A DNA stretch of 64,000 nucleotides from Robiginitalea marina (GCF_024006985.1 NZ_JAMXIB010000009.1:58694-122693), one strand, 5' to 3'; counted from the stretch's first letter, positions 1 to 9,319 are shown. Notes: generated from the sequence alone by a model not told the origin. Program-made: numbers and translations.

Positions 1-2
1 TA

Positions 3-56
3 GGGTATCGCCCCTACAGACAGGCGAAGGAAGCGGTTATTCCCGTTCCCGCTTAA
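3..56 (+). CDS. C-terminal end of an unseen upstream gene (partial)
   Basis: The third forward frame is open from the window edge and stops with TAA at 54-56, eight bases before a strong terminator hairpin. The visible tail is about 17 residues ending in IPVPA. This is too short to identify. The frame was preferred because the other two run through the terminator; this is inference from layout only. Confidence 0.4.
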   Translation, partial: GYRPYRQAKEAVIPVPA

Positions 57-63
57 ATGGTTT

Positions 64-91
64 AAAGCCCGGCGCTCGCCGGGCTTTTTTT
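64..91 (+). terminator. Rho-independent terminator
   Basis: A 10-bp GC-rich stem (AAAGCCCGGC / GCCGGGCTTT) closes a four-base loop and is followed by a run of seven T on the plus strand. It ends the upstream plus-strand unit and sits just past the convergent pepD stop. Confidence 0.85.
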
Positions 92-101
92 GATCCTCCC
101 G

Positions 102-1556
102 TCAGGGGGTATGCTCCAGTACGTCGAGCAGCAACTTCCAGAATTTCTGCGAAGAACTCACCGAGGCCCGCTCATCGGGGGAATGTGCCCCCAGGATGGT
201 TGGGCCGAAACTGACCATATCCATTTCAGGGTAATGGTGCTTCAAGATCCCGCATTCCAGCCCGCCGTGGCTGGCCCCCACCACAGGGGGCTGGCCGAAG
301 AGGGCCTCATACCGCCGGCTGAGCAGCGACAGGATTTCCGAGGAAGGGTCGGGCAGCCAGCCCGGGTATTCCCCGCTGGTTTCAGTCCTGTATTCGGCCA
401 GGGAAAACACGGCGCGGAGTTTTCGAACCAGGTTGGCCTTCGAGGATTCCCGGGCAGAGCGGGTCAGGCACCCGATCCGGATTTCCCCGTTCTGGACGGA
501 TACCTGGGCCACATTGTTGGAAGTCTCCACCAGGCCAGGGAACTCCTGGTTCATGGCGTAAACCCCATGGTGGAGGCCACACAGGCAGGAGAGCAAAGTT
601 TTAACGGCTTCCGGGCCCATGCCCGGCCCCGGGGCCGGGATGTCTTCCAGGAGCAGCTGCAGGCCGGGCTCCCTCGGGCCAAACTCCTCCAGGATCGCAG
701 CCATTTCCCCCTCCACGGCCTCCCGGAAGTCGGCCTTTCCGGCTTTGGGGACTGCCAGCACCGCCTCGCTTTCCCGCGGGATGGCGTTGCGCAGGTTGCC
801 CCCGTGGAGCTCTGAAAGGCTGAAGCGGCCCTGCTCCCAGGCTGCCATCAGGATCCGGGCGATCAGTACATTGGCGTTCGCAAGGCCTTTGTGGATATCC
901 ATCCCGCTATGCCCCCCGAGCAGGCCCTTTACCCGGAGCCGGAACCCGGTATGGCCTTCCCCGGTGGGCACCGGGGTGTATTTCCCCGTCCCCGTGACGT
1001 CTATGCCCCCTGCGCAGCCGATTTCCAGGGTGTCGTCCTGTTCTGTGTCGAGGTTCAGCAGGATTTCCCCTTTCAGCAGGTCAGGGCTAAGTCCTTTGGC
1101 CCCGGTCATCCCGGTTTCCTCATCTATGGTGAACAGGGCTTCCAGGGGAGGGTGCGGAATGGCATTTGAAGCGAGCACCCCCATAATGGCGGCCACTCCC
1201 AGTCCGTTGTCGGCACCCAGGGTAGTACCCTTTGCCCGCACCCAGTCCCCGTCGGTGTACATGCGGATGCCCCCGGCCTCAAAATCGAAGTCCGTATCGT
1301 TGTTTTTCTGGTGGACCATATCGAGGTGCGCCTGCAGGACCAGGGTTTTCCGATCCTCCATCCCGGGGCTGGCCGGTTTGCGGACCAGCACATTCCCAAC
1401 GGCGTCGCGGGAGGCTTCGAGTCCGAGGGAAGCCGCGAAGTCCATCATGAAGTCGATGACCTTTCCTTCCTTTTTTGAAGGCCTGGGAATGGCGTTAAGG
1501 GCGGCAAAATGCTTCCAGAGGGACCTGGGTTCCAATCGGGCAATGGCATCGGACAT
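102..1556 (-). CDS. pepD: Aminoacyl-histidine dipeptidase (M20C, PepD family)
   Basis: A 484-residue cytosolic metallopeptidase that should cleave Xaa-His and other dipeptides. Metal and catalytic residues of clan MH are visible: H77 and D79 in LQAHLDMVHQ, D116 in GADNGLGVAA, the E146-E147 pair in IDEETGM, and the lid-domain GGHSGMDI motif. Length and the opening (MSDAIARLEPRSLWKHFAAL) match full-length PepD. The start is ATG, 21 bases downstream of a TATTTTTG -7 box. It is monocistronic, divergent from the DUF3810 gene. No signal peptide is seen. Identification is firm at family level. Confidence 0.93.
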   Translation of the reverse strand: MSDAIARLEPRSLWKHFAALNAIPRPSKKEGKVIDFMMDFAASLGLEASRDAVGNVLVRKPASPGMEDRKTLVLQAHLDMVHQKNNDTDFDFEAGGIRMYTDGDWVRAKGTTLGADNGLGVAAIMGVLASNAIPHPPLEALFTIDEETGMTGAKGLSPDLLKGEILLNLDTEQDDTLEIGCAGGIDVTGTGKYTPVPTGEGHTGFRLRVKGLLGGHSGMDIHKGLANANVLIARILMAAWEQGRFSLSELHGGNLRNAIPRESEAVLAVPKAGKADFREAVEGEMAAILEEFGPREPGLQLLLEDIPAPGPGMGPEAVKTLLSCLCGLHHGVYAMNQEFPGLVETSNNVAQVSVQNGEIRIGCLTRSARESSKANLVRKLRAVFSLAEYRTETSGEYPGWLPDPSSEILSLLSRRYEALFGQPPVVGASHGGLECGILKHHYPEMDMVSFGPTILGAHSPDERASVSSSQKFWKLLLDVLEHTP

Positions 1557-1577
1557 GGAGGTGTGGTTTTAGAAGTT

Positions 1578-1585
1578 CAAAAATA
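1578..1585 (-). promoter_or_regulatory. -7 promoter element for pepD
   Basis: On the minus strand this reads TATTTTTG, an exact match to the Bacteroidota TAnnTTTG -7 element, 21 bases before the pepD ATG. Confidence 0.6.
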
Positions 1586-1617
1586 ACCATTCCCGGGCAG
1601 CATGAAGGGGAATTGGC

Positions 1618-1625
1618 TATTTTTA
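1618..1625 (+). promoter_or_regulatory. -7 promoter element for the DUF3810 gene
   Basis: TATTTTTA, one base off TAnnTTTG, ends 5 bases before the ATG at 1631. The predicted transcription start falls on or next to the ATG, so the message is probably leaderless. The element also argues against the TTG start at 1613, which would place the promoter inside the gene. Confidence 0.55.
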
Positions 1626-1630
1626 CCCCC

Positions 1631-2701
1631 ATGGCGCATCCCTTGAAAAATGGCCTTGCCCTTTCCCTCCCCCTGCAGGTAGTGCTGATTGCCTGGGTAT
1701 CAGGGCACCCGCAATGGGTGGAGTCGGCCTACAGCCAGGGGCTTTACCCCCATATCTCCACCTTTTTCCGATACCTGTACGGATGGGTCCCCTTCTCAGT
1801 CGGCGACCTTTGTTATTTCCTGCTCGGGATCGCCGGGTTGGCATGGGTCATCCGAAAGTGGCACTGGATCAGGAACCACCCGTGGTCCTTTTTCAGGGAT
1901 GTCGCCGCCGGGGTTGCCGTACTCTACTTTTCCTTTTACCTGTTGTGGGGGCTGAACTATTTCAGGATGCCGCTCTCCCATGTCCTTGGGCTCAGGGAGT
2001 CCTATACCACCAGCGAACTGGTAAGCCTCACCGCACGGCTGGGCCGGGAGACCAACCTGCTCCAAAGCCGTCTGTGTGGGGACACCCTGCAGCCTGTAAG
2101 GTTGCCCTACAGCAAGCGGGAAATCCTTGAAAAAACCCTGGAAGCCTACGGGGGCCTGGCTGAAGCCTATCCCCCCTTCCGGTACACCCCCCCCAGCCTG
2201 AAACCCTCGCTATTCAGCACCCTTCTTTCCTATATGGGGTACGGGGGTTACCTGAACCCCTTTACCGGGGAAGCCCAGGTTAACCGCCGCCTGCCCCTCT
2301 TCCGGTATCCTGTGGTCTGTGGCCATGAAGTGGGACACCAGCTCGGATATTCCGCAGAGAACGAAACCAATTTCATCGGGTACCTGGTCACCCTCCACAG
2401 CCCGGACCCTTATTTCCGGTATTCCGCCCTGACCTTTGGGCTGAGTCATTGCCTTTCCGAAGTCAACCGCAGAGACCCGGAAGCCTATAAAAAGCTGTTG
2501 GGGGAAATCCATCCCGGGGTACGGGGGAATTTCAGGGAATTGCAGGAATTCTGGAAAGCCTTTGAAAACCCCATGGAACCGGTTTTCAAAGCCATTTTTA
2601 ACCAGTACCTGGAAGCCAATCGCCAGAAAGACGGGATCCGGAGCTATAACCGGGTGGTTTCCCTGATGGTCGCGTACCACAGGGAAAATCCGGGAATGTG
2701 A
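1631..2701 (+). CDS. DUF3810 family membrane-anchored putative zinc protease
   Basis: A 356-residue protein with two or three hydrophobic segments in its first third (around residues 12-30, 50-70 and 85-105), then a soluble domain carrying H232-E-V-G-H236, the HExxH zinc motif, followed by NETNFIGYL, which can supply a third ligand. This is the DUF3810 pattern of Bacteroidota. The motif suggests metallopeptidase activity, but no substrate is known to me. I chose ATG 1631 over the in-frame TTG at 1613 because the -7 box lies between them. It stands alone; the next gene has its own promoter. Confidence 0.85.
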   Translation: MAHPLKNGLALSLPLQVVLIAWVSGHPQWVESAYSQGLYPHISTFFRYLYGWVPFSVGDLCYFLLGIAGLAWVIRKWHWIRNHPWSFFRDVAAGVAVLYFSFYLLWGLNYFRMPLSHVLGLRESYTTSELVSLTARLGRETNLLQSRLCGDTLQPVRLPYSKREILEKTLEAYGGLAEAYPPFRYTPPSLKPSLFSTLLSYMGYGGYLNPFTGEAQVNRRLPLFRYPVVCGHEVGHQLGYSAENETNFIGYLVTLHSPDPYFRYSALTFGLSHCLSEVNRRDPEAYKKLLGEIHPGVRGNFRELQEFWKAFENPMEPVFKAIFNQYLEANRQKDGIRSYNRVVSLMVAYHRENPGM

Positions 2702-2789
2702 CCTTCTGACGGGAGGGAAATCCGTTTTTTTAGATTCTTAATTATATGTTAAAGTAAAAGGGGGGGCCGGGTAAGCCGGGGCATTATCC

Positions 2790-2797
2790 TACATTTA
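2790..2797 (+). promoter_or_regulatory. -7 promoter element for the amidohydrolase pair
   Basis: TACATTTA, one mismatch to TAnnTTTG, lies 28 bases before the ATG at 2826 in the 124-base gap. Apart from this the gap shows only a G-rich stretch. Confidence 0.4.
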
Positions 2798-2825
2798 AAT
2801 CGACTAATTCAAATGCACTTTTCTC

Positions 2826-5777
2826 ATGAAATGGAAAATCGCTCTCCTGGCCTTCCTCGGGCTGGGTTCAGTGGTTTTTGCCCAGGATTATTTTCCTAAA
2901 AATGACGGGGTAAAAGCCAGCAACAACAATTTTACGGCCCTCACCAATGCCCGGATCCACGTGGCCCCGGGGCAGGTGATCGACCAGGGTACCCTGCTGA
3001 TCCACCAGGGGAAGGTCGTGGAAGTGGGGACGCGGGTGAAACTGCCGGCCAACACCCTTGTTATGGACCTGGAAGGAAAATCCGTATATCCTTCCTTTAT
3101 AGACGTCTTTTCGTCCTATGGGGTGGAACAACCGACCCGGAGCCCGGGTGGCAGGAGGTCGCCCCAATACGACCCCACCCGGGATGGCTACTACTGGAAC
3201 GACCACATTATGCCGGAGGCCGATGCCATCTCTGCCTATAAATACGACGATAAGAAAGCCGGCAACCTGCGGGAAGCCGGGTTTGGGGTGGTCAACAGCC
3301 ACATCCAGGACGGCATTGCCCGGGGCTGTGGGGTACTCATCGCCCTCAATGGAAAGGGGAACGACGCACAGCGGATTCTGGAAGATGCCTCAGGGCAGTA
3401 CTTCTCCTTTGAGCGCAGCGTACAAAAACAGCAATCGTATCCCACCTCCCTGATGGGGGCCATGGCCCTGCTCAGGCAGCTCTACCACGATGCCGACTGG
3501 TACGCAAAGGGCAACGTGCCCACCACCGACCTTTCCCTGGAAGCCCTGCTGGAGAACAAAAACATGGTGCAATTCTTCGCGGCAGGCGATAACGGGCATG
3601 TGCTGAGGGCCGATGGCATCGGCGATGCCTTCGGGATACAGTACGTGATCCTGGCCGGAGGGAAGGAGTATGAGAACATCGATGAGATAAGGGCTACGGG
3701 GGCTTCCCTGGTTGTCCCCCTCGACTTCCCGGATGCCTTTGACGTTTCCAACCCATACCAGGCCCAGTACGTGAGCCTGGAAGATATGAGGCACTGGAAC
3801 CAGGCCCCGTCCAACCCGGCGGTACTGGATGCCAACGGGGTGCCGTTCGCCTTTACCCTGCATGGGCTAAAAGAACCCAAAGATCTGCATAAGAAAATCC
3901 GCAAAGCCATGGATTACGGGCTCTCGGAAGCGAAAGCCCTGGAAGCGCTGACCATGGAGCCCGCGCGCCTGCTCGGAAAAGCCTCCGAGATCGGGAGCCT
4001 GCAACCGGGAAGGCACGCCAACTTCCTGATCACTTCCGGGCCGGTCTTCGACGAGGAAACCACCCTTTACGAAAACTGGGTGATGGGCCAGCGCCATGTC
4101 CTGTCCGACATGGACCAGAAAGACATCCGCGGCGATTACCGCCTGCAGGCGAACGGGAAGGAATTTACCCTATCGGTCAGCGGCAAGGCCGAAGCCCCAA
4201 AACTTGAAGTCACCCGCGACACGGCCAAACTCAAATCAAAACTGAGCTATGCCGGCGACTGGATCGACCTTTCCTTCACCGACGGGGAGGAGCGGTACCG
4301 GATGACCAGCCTTGTCCGCAAAAACAGCGATGCCCTGTCCGGTAAAATCGTGCTCCCGGACGGCAGGGAATCGACCTTCTCCGCCGGGAAGACGGGGGCG
4401 TACGAACCCAAAAACGCAAAAGCGGGAGCCAGGGAAAAAGACGCCCCCGAACTGGTCCCGCTAAATTACCCCAACGTGGGGTACGGATATCGCACCCTGC
4501 CGCAGCAGCAAGATGTACTCTTTAAAAACGCTACCGTCTGGACGGGGGAAGCCGCCGGTATCCTCGAAAATACGGATGTGCTGGTGCGCAAGGGGAAAAT
4601 CGCCCGCATCGGGAAAGACCTCCCGGCCGGGGGTGCCCGGGTAGTGGATGCTGCCGGGAAACACCTGACAGCGGGAATCATCGATGAACACACCCATATC
4701 GCGGCCCTGGCCATCAACGAGGCCGGGCAGAATTCCTCTGCCGAAGTGAAAATGACCGATGTGCTCGACCCGAAGGACATCAATATCTACCGCAACCTGG
4801 CGGGTGGGGTGACCAGTGTGCAGCTCCTGCACGGCTCGGCCAACCCGATCGGGGGCCGTTCCGCCATTTTCAAGCTGAAATGGGGAAAGAGCGCCCGGGA
4901 GATGCTTTATGAAAACATGCCTGAATTCATCAAATTCGCCCTGGGCGAAAACGTTAAGCAAAGCAACTGGGAGAGCTACAACCGGTTTCCCCAGAGCCGC
5001 ATGGGGGTGGAACAGGTGTTTATGAACTATTTCCAGCGGGCCAAGGAATACCAGGCCCTTAAGGATTCCGGGAAGCCCTACCGGCACGATGAAGAACTGG
5101 AAGTGCTCGCCGAAATCCTGAGGGGGGAACGCTTTATCAGCTGCCACTCTTACGTACAGAGCGAAATCAACATGCTTATGAAAGTCGCCGATAAAATGGG
5201 TTTCAAGGTCAACACCTTCACCCACATCCTGGAAGGGTACAAGGTTGCCGACAAGATGGCCGCCCATGGGGTGGGCGGTTCCACCTTCAGTGACTGGTGG
5301 GCCTATAAATACGAAGTAAAGGATGCCATCCCCTACAACGCGGCCATTATGCACAGCCAGGGCGTGACCGTGGCCATCAACAGCGATGACCAGGAAATGT
5401 CGAGGCGACTGAACCAGGAAGCGGGCAAAACGGTGAAATACGGGGGGCTTTCGGAGGAGGAAGCCTGGAAGACCGTGACCCTGAACCCGGCCAAACTCCT
5501 GCATATCGATGACCGGGTCGGGAGCATCCGGGAAGGAAAGGATGCCGACCTGGTCCTTTGGTCCAACCACCCCCTTTCGGTCTATGCCGTGGCAGAAACC
5601 ACCTATATCGAAGGGGTGCCGTATTTCGACCGGCAACAGGATGCTGCCCTGAAACGCCAGATGGCCGAAGAAAGGAACCTGCTGATCAACCTCATGCTGG
5701 AGGAAAAAGAAGGAGGCGCCCCCCTGAGGGGCCCTGCACAAAACGTAAGGCGGGCCTTTACCTGTGACAGCCTTTAA
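2826..5777 (+). CDS. Secreted two-module amidohydrolase (imidazolonepropionase-like)
   Basis: A 983-residue protein with an N-terminal signal peptide (MKWKIALLAFLGLGSVVFAQ) and two amidohydrolase-superfamily modules. The C-terminal module (about residues 565-950) keeps a full metal site: H622 and H624 in DEHTH, H774 in CHSYVQ, H800 in FTHILEG and D854 in NSDD. The N-terminal module (about 35-430) keeps the fold signatures, including the composite beta-domain and the LGKASEIGSLQPGRHANF segment. However, where GFIDxHxH is expected it reads PSFIDVFSS, and no metal-ligand aspartate is apparent, so it is probably a pseudo-enzyme or binding module. The next gene encodes another family member and is likely co-transcribed (28-base gap). 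The protein should act in the periplasm or at the surface; the substrate is unknown. Confidence 0.85.
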   Translation: MKWKIALLAFLGLGSVVFAQDYFPKNDGVKASNNNFTALTNARIHVAPGQVIDQGTLLIHQGKVVEVGTRVKLPANTLVMDLEGKSVYPSFIDVFSSYGVEQPTRSPGGRRSPQYDPTRDGYYWNDHIMPEADAISAYKYDDKKAGNLREAGFGVVNSHIQDGIARGCGVLIALNGKGNDAQRILEDASGQYFSFERSVQKQQSYPTSLMGAMALLRQLYHDADWYAKGNVPTTDLSLEALLENKNMVQFFAAGDNGHVLRADGIGDAFGIQYVILAGGKEYENIDEIRATGASLVVPLDFPDAFDVSNPYQAQYVSLEDMRHWNQAPSNPAVLDANGVPFAFTLHGLKEPKDLHKKIRKAMDYGLSEAKALEALTMEPARLLGKASEIGSLQPGRHANFLITSGPVFDEETTLYENWVMGQRHVLSDMDQKDIRGDYRLQANGKEFTLSVSGKAEAPKLEVTRDTAKLKSKLSYAGDWIDLSFTDGEERYRMTSLVRKNSDALSGKIVLPDGRESTFSAGKTGAYEPKNAKAGAREKDAPELVPLNYPNVGYGYRTLPQQQDVLFKNATVWTGEAAGILENTDVLVRKGKIARIGKDLPAGGARVVDAAGKHLTAGIIDEHTHIAALAINEAGQNSSAEVKMTDVLDPKDINIYRNLAGGVTSVQLLHGSANPIGGRSAIFKLKWGKSAREMLYENMPEFIKFALGENVKQSNWESYNRFPQSRMGVEQVFMNYFQRAKEYQALKDSGKPYRHDEELEVLAEILRGERFISCHSYVQSEINMLMKVADKMGFKVNTFTHILEGYKVADKMAAHGVGGSTFSDWWAYKYEVKDAIPYNAAIMHSQGVTVAINSDDQEMSRRLNQEAGKTVKYGGLSEEEAWKTVTLNPAKLLHIDDRVGSIREGKDADLVLWSNHPLSVYAVAETTYIEGVPYFDRQQDAALKRQMAEERNLLINLMLEEKEGGAPLRGPAQNVRRAFTCDSL

Positions 5778-5805
5778 GCCTTTACTGATCGTAAAAACGA
5801 ACCTT

Positions 5806-7095
5806 ATGAAATCGCATATACTTTATCTTATCGCCTTGCTGTTTATCCTCCCCGTTGCGGGCAGGAGCCAACAGACCCCCGCCCCGCCCCAATCGGAAAC
5901 CATCAGTATTACCGGGGCCACCCTGCACCTGGGCAACGGGGAAGTCATCGAAGGGGGAACCCTGGTCTTCTCTGAAGGGGCCATCACCGCCATTGGTGTC
6001 GGAATCGCGCCCAGCGGAAGGGTGATCGATGCCACCGGGAAGCACGTCTACCCGGGGTTTATCGCCCCGGCCAGGCCCATTGGCCTGGTGGAGATCAACT
6101 CGGTAAGGGCCACGGATGACGAGGGGGAAATCGGCAATATGATTCCCCACGTCCGCAGCATCATTGCCTATAATGCGGAATCGCAAATCGTGGAAAGCAT
6201 GCGCCCCAATGGGGTACTGCTCGGGCAGGTGACCCCCCAGGGCGGCAGGATCTCGGGAACTTCCTCCATCGTGCAATTCGACGCCTGGAACTGGGAAGAC
6301 GCCATAGTGAGGGAAGATGACGGGATACACCTCCACTGGCCCAATGCCTTCCGGCAGGGCCGCTGGTGGATGGGGGAACCAAGGGGATACCAGCCGAATA
6401 AGGAATACAGCGGGCAGCAGGACGAGGTCCTGGACTTTATCCGCAATGCACAAGCCTACGGGGCCGGGGCCGCCACGGCGGTCAATCCGGCCTTTGCCTC
6501 CATGCAGGGGCTGTTCGACGGGTCCAAAACCCTGTATTGCTATGCAGACGGCGAGCGCGAGATTGTGGACGCTGTTAGCTCCCTGAAGGAAGCCGGTGTC
6601 CGGAAACTGGTGTTGGTGGGGGGGTACCAGGCCTACAAGGTCACTGAACTCCTCAAACAGCACGACATCCCCGTGCTGGTACAACACACGCATTCCCTGC
6701 CCAACCTGGTCGATGAAGACTACGACCTGCCCTATAAACTCCCCAAACTCCTGGTGGATGCAGGGCTGTTGGTCGGCCTTCAAAACGACGGGACCATGAT
6801 GCACCAGATCCGCAACCTCCCCTTTTATGCCGGACAGGTGGTCGGGCAGGGGATGGACCGTGAAACGGCCTTGCAGCTGATCACGGGCAATACCGCCAAA
6901 ATACTCGGAATTGACGGCCGGTACGGTACCCTGGCCGAGGGAAAGAGCGCCACGCTTTTCATTTCCGGGGGCGACGCCCTCGACATGCGCGGAAACCAAC
7001 TCACCCATGCCTTTATCGACGGCAGGGAAGTTTCCCTGGAAACCCACCAAACAGAGCTCTGGAAGCGCTATATGGGCAAATACGCCAGGCAGTAA
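5806..7095 (+). CDS. Secreted amidohydrolase-like protein, metal site degenerate
   Basis: A 429-residue amidohydrolase-superfamily protein with a signal peptide (MKSHILYLIALLFILPVAGRSQ). The N-terminal beta-domain (TLHLGNGEVIEGGTLVFSEG) and the closing TAKILGIDGRYGTLAEGKSA segment are typical. The expected HxH after PGFI is replaced by APARPIG, and the late Asp ligand position reads LQNDGT, so conventional binuclear metal catalysis looks unlikely. The ATG at 5806 was chosen because it begins a clean signal peptide; the in-frame GTG at 5764 lies inside the previous gene. It follows the larger amidohydrolase by 28 bases, probably in one operon. It may be a partner or regulatory subunit; that is inference. 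Confidence 0.8.
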   Translation: MKSHILYLIALLFILPVAGRSQQTPAPPQSETISITGATLHLGNGEVIEGGTLVFSEGAITAIGVGIAPSGRVIDATGKHVYPGFIAPARPIGLVEINSVRATDDEGEIGNMIPHVRSIIAYNAESQIVESMRPNGVLLGQVTPQGGRISGTSSIVQFDAWNWEDAIVREDDGIHLHWPNAFRQGRWWMGEPRGYQPNKEYSGQQDEVLDFIRNAQAYGAGAATAVNPAFASMQGLFDGSKTLYCYADGEREIVDAVSSLKEAGVRKLVLVGGYQAYKVTELLKQHDIPVLVQHTHSLPNLVDEDYDLPYKLPKLLVDAGLLVGLQNDGTMMHQIRNLPFYAGQVVGQGMDRETALQLITGNTAKILGIDGRYGTLAEGKSATLFISGGDALDMRGNQLTHAFIDGREVSLETHQTELWKRYMGKYARQ

Positions 7096-7109
7096 CCCGC
7101 AAGAAACCG

Positions 7110-7117
7110 TATCTTTG
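7110..7117 (+). promoter_or_regulatory. -7 promoter element for the rRNA methyltransferase gene
   Basis: Exact TATCTTTG in the 65-base gap, 43 bases before the ATG at 7161. Confidence 0.6.
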
Positions 7118-7160
7118 AAAACGGGGCGATCGTCGATATCGTTCCGTTTTTTTGTGGACC

Positions 7161-7970
7161 ATGGCAGCGATCAAGCACATCAGCAGCACGCAAAACCCGG
7201 AAATCAGGCAACTGGAACACTGGAACCGCAAGTCCAGGGACCGCATCCGCGATGGGCGCTTTGTCCTGGAGGGCCTGCGGGAACTCCAGTTGGCCCTGAA
7301 AGGCGGTTACCGGCCGGAGAAGTTGTACTTCTGCCCGGAAATCGTGTCGGAGCAGCAGCTGAGGGAAGTGCCCGGACTCGGGCAGTACCCCCTGGTCAGT
7401 CTGAGCCCTGAGGTCTACCGGCACCTGGCCTACCGGGGAAAAACCGAGGGGGTTATCGGGTTGGTGCCGACCCGCAGCCACGACCTTGCAACCCTTGTTT
7501 TCCGGCGCGAATCGCCCCTGGTGCTGGTGGCCGAAGCCCCGGAGAAACCCGGGAACATAGGGGCCCTCTTGCGGACCGCGGATGCTGCCGGGCTCGATGC
7601 CGTGCTCATTGCCGACCTGCAGGGCGACCTGTACAACCCGAACGTCATCAGGTCCAGCGTGGGATGCCTGTTTACCGTGCCGGTAGGCGTGGGCAGCAGC
7701 CAGGAGGTGCTGGCCTTCCTGCGACACCGGGGCATGCAGGTACTCGCCGCCAGCCTGGGGGGAGCCGTGCGGTATGACCGGGCCGATTATACGGGGCCAA
7801 CCGCCCTTGTGGTGGGTACGGAAGCGGATGGCCTTACCAGGCTTTGGCAGGAGGAAGCGGATGCCCGCGTGGAAATCCCCATGGCCGGTGCCATCGATTC
7901 GATGAACGTCTCCGTAGCTGCCGCCATCCTGATTTTCGAAGCCATGAGGCAGCGGGGGTTTGGGCCGTGA
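7161..7970 (+). CDS. SpoU/TrmH-family RNA methyltransferase
   Basis: A 269-residue SPOUT methyltransferase. An N-terminal substrate-binding domain (about residues 5-90) is followed by the knotted SAM-binding domain with its three motifs: EKPGNIGALLRTADAAG, VVGTEADGL and IPMAGAIDSMNVSVAAAI. It should 2'-O-methylate a ribose in rRNA or tRNA; the target cannot be told from sequence. ATG 7161 (MAAIKHISS) was chosen over the upstream TTG at 7152 because it begins the conserved KxIxSxxNP-like opening. It is a single gene with its own promoter. Confidence 0.9.
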   Translation: MAAIKHISSTQNPEIRQLEHWNRKSRDRIRDGRFVLEGLRELQLALKGGYRPEKLYFCPEIVSEQQLREVPGLGQYPLVSLSPEVYRHLAYRGKTEGVIGLVPTRSHDLATLVFRRESPLVLVAEAPEKPGNIGALLRTADAAGLDAVLIADLQGDLYNPNVIRSSVGCLFTVPVGVGSSQEVLAFLRHRGMQVLAASLGGAVRYDRADYTGPTALVVGTEADGLTRLWQEEADARVEIPMAGAIDSMNVSVAAAILIFEAMRQRGFGP

Positions 7971-8033
7971 TCCGGGGCGCCTGATACCTGTCGGAATCCT
8001 GACCGGTCGCCGTTTCCCTGCGGGAAATATTTT

Positions 8034-8041
8034 TACTTTTG
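8034..8041 (+). promoter_or_regulatory. -7 promoter element for the M48 protease gene
   Basis: Exact TACTTTTG, 18 bases before the ATG at 8060. Confidence 0.6.
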
Positions 8042-8059
8042 AAATCATAAGGCACAACT

Positions 8060-9319
8060 ATGGTATCGCAGGTCCTTTCCTATAGCATCATTGGCATCCT
8101 GATCCTGCATTACGCGGTGGAAACAACTCTTGAAATACTCAATGCCCGCAAATTCAACGACCCGGTACCCGAGGAACTGGAAGGCCTTTACGACCAGGAG
8201 CAATACCGCAAATCCCAGGCCTATAAACAGGCGAATTTCCGTTTCGGCCTGTTTTCCTCTGGCCTTTCCCTGTTGCTCCTTCTGTGCTTTTTCCTCGGCG
8301 GCGGGTTCGGTTGGGCAGACCGGGTAGCCGCGTCGGTGAGCCCCCTGCCCTTCCCCCGGGCGCTGGTGTTTTTCGGAATCCTGGGGCTCGGCAGCGACCT
8401 TGTCGCCACCCCATTGAGTTATTACCATACGTTCGTGATCGAAGAACGCTTTGGCTTCAACAAAACCACCCCTTCCCTTTTCTTTGCCGACAAACTCAAA
8501 GGATGGGCCCTTATGGGCCTGTTGGGAGGGGGGCTGCTGGCCGGCATCCTCTGGTTTTACCAGTGGGCGGGAACTGCCTTCTGGATCTATGCCTGGGCGC
8601 TCATCGCCTTGTTTACCCTGCTGCTGAACCTGTTCTACAGCCGGTTGATCGTGCCCCTGTTCAACAAACAGGAACCCCTGGAGGAAGGCAGCCTGAAATC
8701 CCGGATCGAGGCCTACGCAGGCAAGGTGGGGTTTGCCCTGAAGAATATTTTTATCATCGACGGCTCGAGGCGCTCCACCCGGGCCAACGCCTATTTTTCA
8801 GGCCTTGGGCGTGAAAAACGCGTGGCCCTGTACGACACCCTGGTCGAAGACCTGGAAGAAGAGGAAATCGTGGCCGTGCTGGCCCACGAAATCGGCCATT
8901 ATAAAAAGAAACATATCGCAGCGAATTTGGTTGCCTCCGTGGCCTTAACCGGCCTGACCCTTTTCCTGCTCTCCTTATTTATCAACAATCCGGAGCTATC
9001 CCTGGCCATCGGGGTTTCCCAGCCAAGCTTCCACGCGGCCCTGCTCAGTTTTGCCCTGCTCTACAGCCCCGTGAGTGCTGCCACGGGCCTGGTGATGAAT
9101 TGGCTTTCGAGGCGTTTTGAATTTCAGGCCGATGCCTACGCCCGGGAAACCCTGGCGGCACAACCCCTGGTAGCCTCCCTCAAGAAACTTTCCCAAAAGA
9201 ACCTGAGCAACCTCACCCCCCATCCGGCCTATGTATTTGTACACTACTCGCACCCACCCCTTGCAGCGCGGATACGGGCACTGAACCGTCAGGGGAGGCA
9301 ACGGAAACAAAACGGATAG
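8060..9319 (+). CDS. M48 family metallopeptidase, CAAX prenyl protease 1 (Ste24)-like
   Basis: A 419-residue integral membrane protease. Hydrophobic segments occur near residues 5-25, 65-90, 100-120, 155-205, 295-320 and 325-350. The zinc site is H276-E277-xx-H280 in LAHEIGHYKKKH, and the distal glutamate lies in RRFEFQADAYA. The N-terminal M48_N-type region and the RSTRANAYFSGLG segment match the full-length Ste24 family. It probably cleaves membrane-associated substrates in quality control; bacterial substrates are not known from sequence. It has its own promoter and no operon partner. Confidence 0.9.
   Translation: MVSQVLSYSIIGILILHYAVETTLEILNARKFNDPVPEELEGLYDQEQYRKSQAYKQANFRFGLFSSGLSLLLLLCFFLGGGFGWADRVAASVSPLPFPRALVFFGILGLGSDLVATPLSYYHTFVIEERFGFNKTTPSLFFADKLKGWALMGLLGGGLLAGILWFYQWAGTAFWIYAWALIALFTLLLNLFYSRLIVPLFNKQEPLEEGSLKSRIEAYAGKVGFALKNIFIIDGSRRSTRANAYFSGLGREKRVALYDTLVEDLEEEEIVAVLAHEIGHYKKKHIAANLVASVALTGLTLFLLSLFINNPELSLAIGVSQPSFHAALLSFALLYSPVSAATGLVMNWLSRRFEFQADAYARETLAAQPLVASLKKLSQKNLSNLTPHPAYVFVHYSHPPLAARIRALNRQGRQRKQNG

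Noticed and set aside
619..1572. A 317-codon plus-strand frame opposite pepD
   Set aside because: pepD carries all M20C motifs; this frame is Ser/Arg/Pro-rich shadow sequence.
4461..5741. A 426-codon minus-strand frame opposite the amidohydrolase C-terminal module
   Set aside because: It is the antisense image of a gene with intact catalytic residues and a signal peptide; no motif, promoter or conserved domain is seen in it. The similar frames at 5782-7050 and 7068-8057 (minus) were rejected for the same reason.
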